A DNA stretch of 56,895 nt from a virus: positions 1 through 56,895 of IMG/VR virus record IMGVR_UViG_3300025400_000022. One strand, written 5' to 3'. Positions within the stretch are counted from its first letter, which is position 1. Each line of letters starts with the position of its first letter. The notes beneath the pieces were generated by a model. That model was not told the origin of the DNA. It saw only the letters and a list, made by a program, of their open reading frames with translations, and ran no database searches. A program made the translations under genes and the position numbers. Below are positions 55,254 through 56,895 of this stretch, piece after piece.

Positions 55254-56895
55254 TTAGTAGCCGCGGTCGGCTTGGGCAAACTTGTGTGCAAAGAATGGAG
55301 TCGAGCCCCATGCCTCTGCCTGAACCTTACGGAAGGCTGAAGAGTTCATCTCAGCCAACTTGCGAGGGTCCAGTTCCTCCGACTCTGACAAGTCAGAGGC
55401 GTCGTTTCCTACTGAACCGCTGGTTGCGAAGCCCTTACGGAAGGTCTGGCCCCCGTTGCGGTACGTCTCAACAGCGCTTTGCTTAGCAGCGGCAACAGCC
55501 TCAGTAGCGGCCTTAGCGGCGGCTTCTGCAATCATTGCGGCAACTTGTTCAGCGGTAAATGTGTTTTCGCTCACGGTGTTCTCCTGTGATTCGATAGATT
55601 CTTCAGCAGCAACCTCGGCGGCAGGCTCCTCGGCAGCGGGCTCTTCAGCAGGTGCTTCAGCGGCCTCTTCCTCGGGAGCAACCTCGGCGGTTACTTCTTC
55701 TTCGGGTGTTGATTCGACAGGCTTAAGCGCAGCAGCAATGATGCTGGCAAAGGCCATAAGGTCTGCGTCGGTCAGGGTGCGGGTAGCGGTTGATTCAAGC
55801 GCAATTTCCTCAGCCGGAGCCTCAGCAGTAGTCTGGTCGTCAGTCATAGTGACTTCCTCCTCTGTTTGGGTTAGGGCATCGTCGCTTGACTCTGCCTGTG
55901 GTACGGGGTCCCCGCAAGTGGGGCAATACATGGCGTCCTGCGGAGTTGATGCTCCACAAGTGCCGCAGCCAAGCGCATCTGTTGCCGGTGAGGCAGGCAG
56001 AAGTGCTCCGCACATGTGACAGTGGACGGCGCCTTCGTAGCATTCACAGCCACACTCAGCGCACTCCATGTTGTTGTCGTCTATTTTATACATTTCGTCT
56101 TCCGGTCCCATGCCCCCAGCGTCGCCGGTTGCATCTACCTGTGACCAATCAGGCTTAGATAGGTAAATGTCTCCGTCGTCATCTGGGTCAATTGCGTGCA
56201 TTGCGGCAATGGCTCCAAAAGCGATTCGGTTAGCAACCGTTTTCAACTGGTGAGGGTCTGTTGCGTAACCGGTAATGCTGATGCTGTCGTCGTCGTTGAC
56301 AAGAGCAATTGAGGCGTAAGCCTCGAGAACTTGTTGAATGTCAAAAGCAAGCGCTTCTTGCTCGCTGACAATGTTGATGCCAAACTTCTTGGCGGCTGAC
56401 TTGATGCGCGTCTTAATGCGAGCAAGTTGAGCGGCGGTGTAGAGATTGGCGTTGTCACCTTGATTGATGTAAGACCAAGCGGCGCGAACGTGCGCGGCGG
56501 TGTTAATTGGGTAACGCTTCTTCTTGTCCTTCTGGTAACCAGGGTCGGCGTAGTCAACATCGCCGTAAGGCTTTGAAGCGTCCTTCTCGTCTGCCAGTTG
56601 CTCAAGAGCAGAGAAACGCTCAACAACTTCTACGTCTTCAATGGATTCGTAGATTGCGTGTCGGTCGTAGGATTCCGAAAGTTCAGCGTACTGAATCTCC
56701 GCGCCTTCAACGCCGGGGCTGTTTGTAAAGTCAATGCCGTGGACAGCAAGGTCGTCGGCTGTGGTGGCTTCTTCGCCGTCTGTGTGAAGCGTAGAACGGG
56801 GCTCGCCCATCCACTCACCTCGGATTGAAACACCCTTGATGAACTGACCGGCAGCCAAGTTAGCAACGTCACGACCATGAGCCGTGTTGGCAATC
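55254..56895 (-). CDS. Prohead protease/scaffold with zinc ribbons, 5' end cut
   Basis: The frame is open to the window end (residues IANTAHGRDVANLAAGQF before the first TTG), so the N-terminus, with most of the protease, is missing. Visible: the end of a maturation protease (GVSIRGEW, VHGIDFTNSPGVEGAEI), a helical unit (RYPINTAAHVRAAWSYINQG), a region with eight Cys as a double zinc ribbon (CAECGCECYEG, CHMCGALL, CGTCGAS, YCPTCGDPVP), then an acidic Ala/Glu-rich scaffold-like coil and a basic C-terminus ending AQADRGY next to the capsid gene. Confidence 0.8.
   Translation of the reverse strand, partial: IANTAHGRDVANLAAGQFIKGVSIRGEWMGEPRSTLHTDGEEATTADDLAVHGIDFTNSPGVEGAEIQYAELSESYDRHAIYESIEDVEVVERFSALEQLADEKDASKPYGDVDYADPGYQKDKKKRYPINTAAHVRAAWSYINQGDNANLYTAAQLARIKTRIKSAAKKFGINIVSEQEALAFDIQQVLEAYASIALVNDDDSISITGYATDPHQLKTVANRIAFGAIAAMHAIDPDDDGDIYLSKPDWSQVDATGDAGGMGPEDEMYKIDDNNMECAECGCECYEGAVHCHMCGALLPASPATDALGCGTCGASTPQDAMYCPTCGDPVPQAESSDDALTQTEEEVTMTDDQTTAEAPAEEIALESTATRTLTDADLMAFASIIAAALKPVESTPEEEVTAEVAPEEEAAEAPAEEPAAEEPAAEVAAEESIESQENTVSENTFTAEQVAAMIAEAAAKAATEAVAAAKQSAVETYRNGGQTFRKGFATSGSVGNDASDLSESEELDPRKLAEMNSSAFRKVQAEAWGSTPFFAHKFAQADRGY

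Noticed and set aside
1-56895. Integrase, immunity repressor, tRNA genes, large terminase, portal
   Set aside because: None could be recognised by eye; tRNAs cannot be excluded without a covariance-model search, and terminase/portal probably lie beyond the right edge.
56859-56895. TTG 56858 as the start of the protease/scaffold gene
   Set aside because: The frame stays open with family-like sequence to the window end, so this is an internal Leu codon.

Overview
The window is a 56.9 kb piece of a tailed-phage genome, open at both ends. The tail is contractile: sheath, tube, LysM baseplate protein, gp25-like wedge and baseplate J are all present. The likely host is an actinobacterium: there are two WhiB-like Fe-S proteins, an Rpf/transglycosylase-like secreted protein, a WhiB-type C-terminal zinc motif, a GAAC-N4-GTTC (LexA-type) box at recA, and possibly a leaderless mRNA. 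Base composition is moderate rather than very GC-rich, which would suit a low-GC aquatic actinobacterium, but that is inference.

Layout. (1) 1-7.2 kb, plus strand: about 18 small, mostly acidic proteins of unknown function plus an ArdC-type antirestriction protein. The gaps between transcription units are repeated cassettes: a terminator, an array of CGCG palindromes, an AT-rich box, a leftward promoter, a 15-bp dyad, a rightward promoter and an mRNA that begins with a small hairpin. (2) 7.2-7.7 kb: non-coding, with the last array and divergent promoters that share a palindrome. (3) 7.7-11.7 kb, minus strand: a chain of very small, translationally coupled genes (membrane peptides, Cys-rich peptides, a GroES-like co-chaperonin, a winged-helix protein). 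(4) 11.9-13.5 kb, plus strand: four genes ending at a strong terminator. (5) 13.6-18.3 kb, minus strand: replication initiator (with a candidate origin inside it), DnaB-like helicase, an Ntn-hydrolase/proteasome-like protein, an Rpf-like protein, WhiB and a possible small terminase. (6) 18.4-23.2 kb, plus strand: recombination module (RecA under a candidate SOS box, YqaJ exonuclease, Erf, SSB, HNH, second WhiB). (7) 23.2-56.9 kb, minus strand: the virion. In transcription order: maturation protease/scaffold (cut by the window end), major capsid protein, connectors, sheath, tube, tail chaperone with a probable -1 frameshift, tape measure, baseplate, a glycosyltransferase-methyltransferase gene with its own promoter, fibres with collagen-like repeats, a lysis module, a polyglycine-rich protein and a metallophosphoesterase.

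The strongest candidate for something undescribed is the left-arm regulatory cassette. A palindrome AGATA-N5-TATCT sits at fixed distances from the promoters. At least nine transcripts begin with a hairpin whose stem changes by compensating pairs while a 5-nt loop, most often AAAAG, is kept. Leftward consensus promoters fire into the CGCG arrays with no gene downstream. The large terminase and portal genes, an integrase and tRNA genes were not seen. All function calls come from reading motifs by eye; no database search was run.
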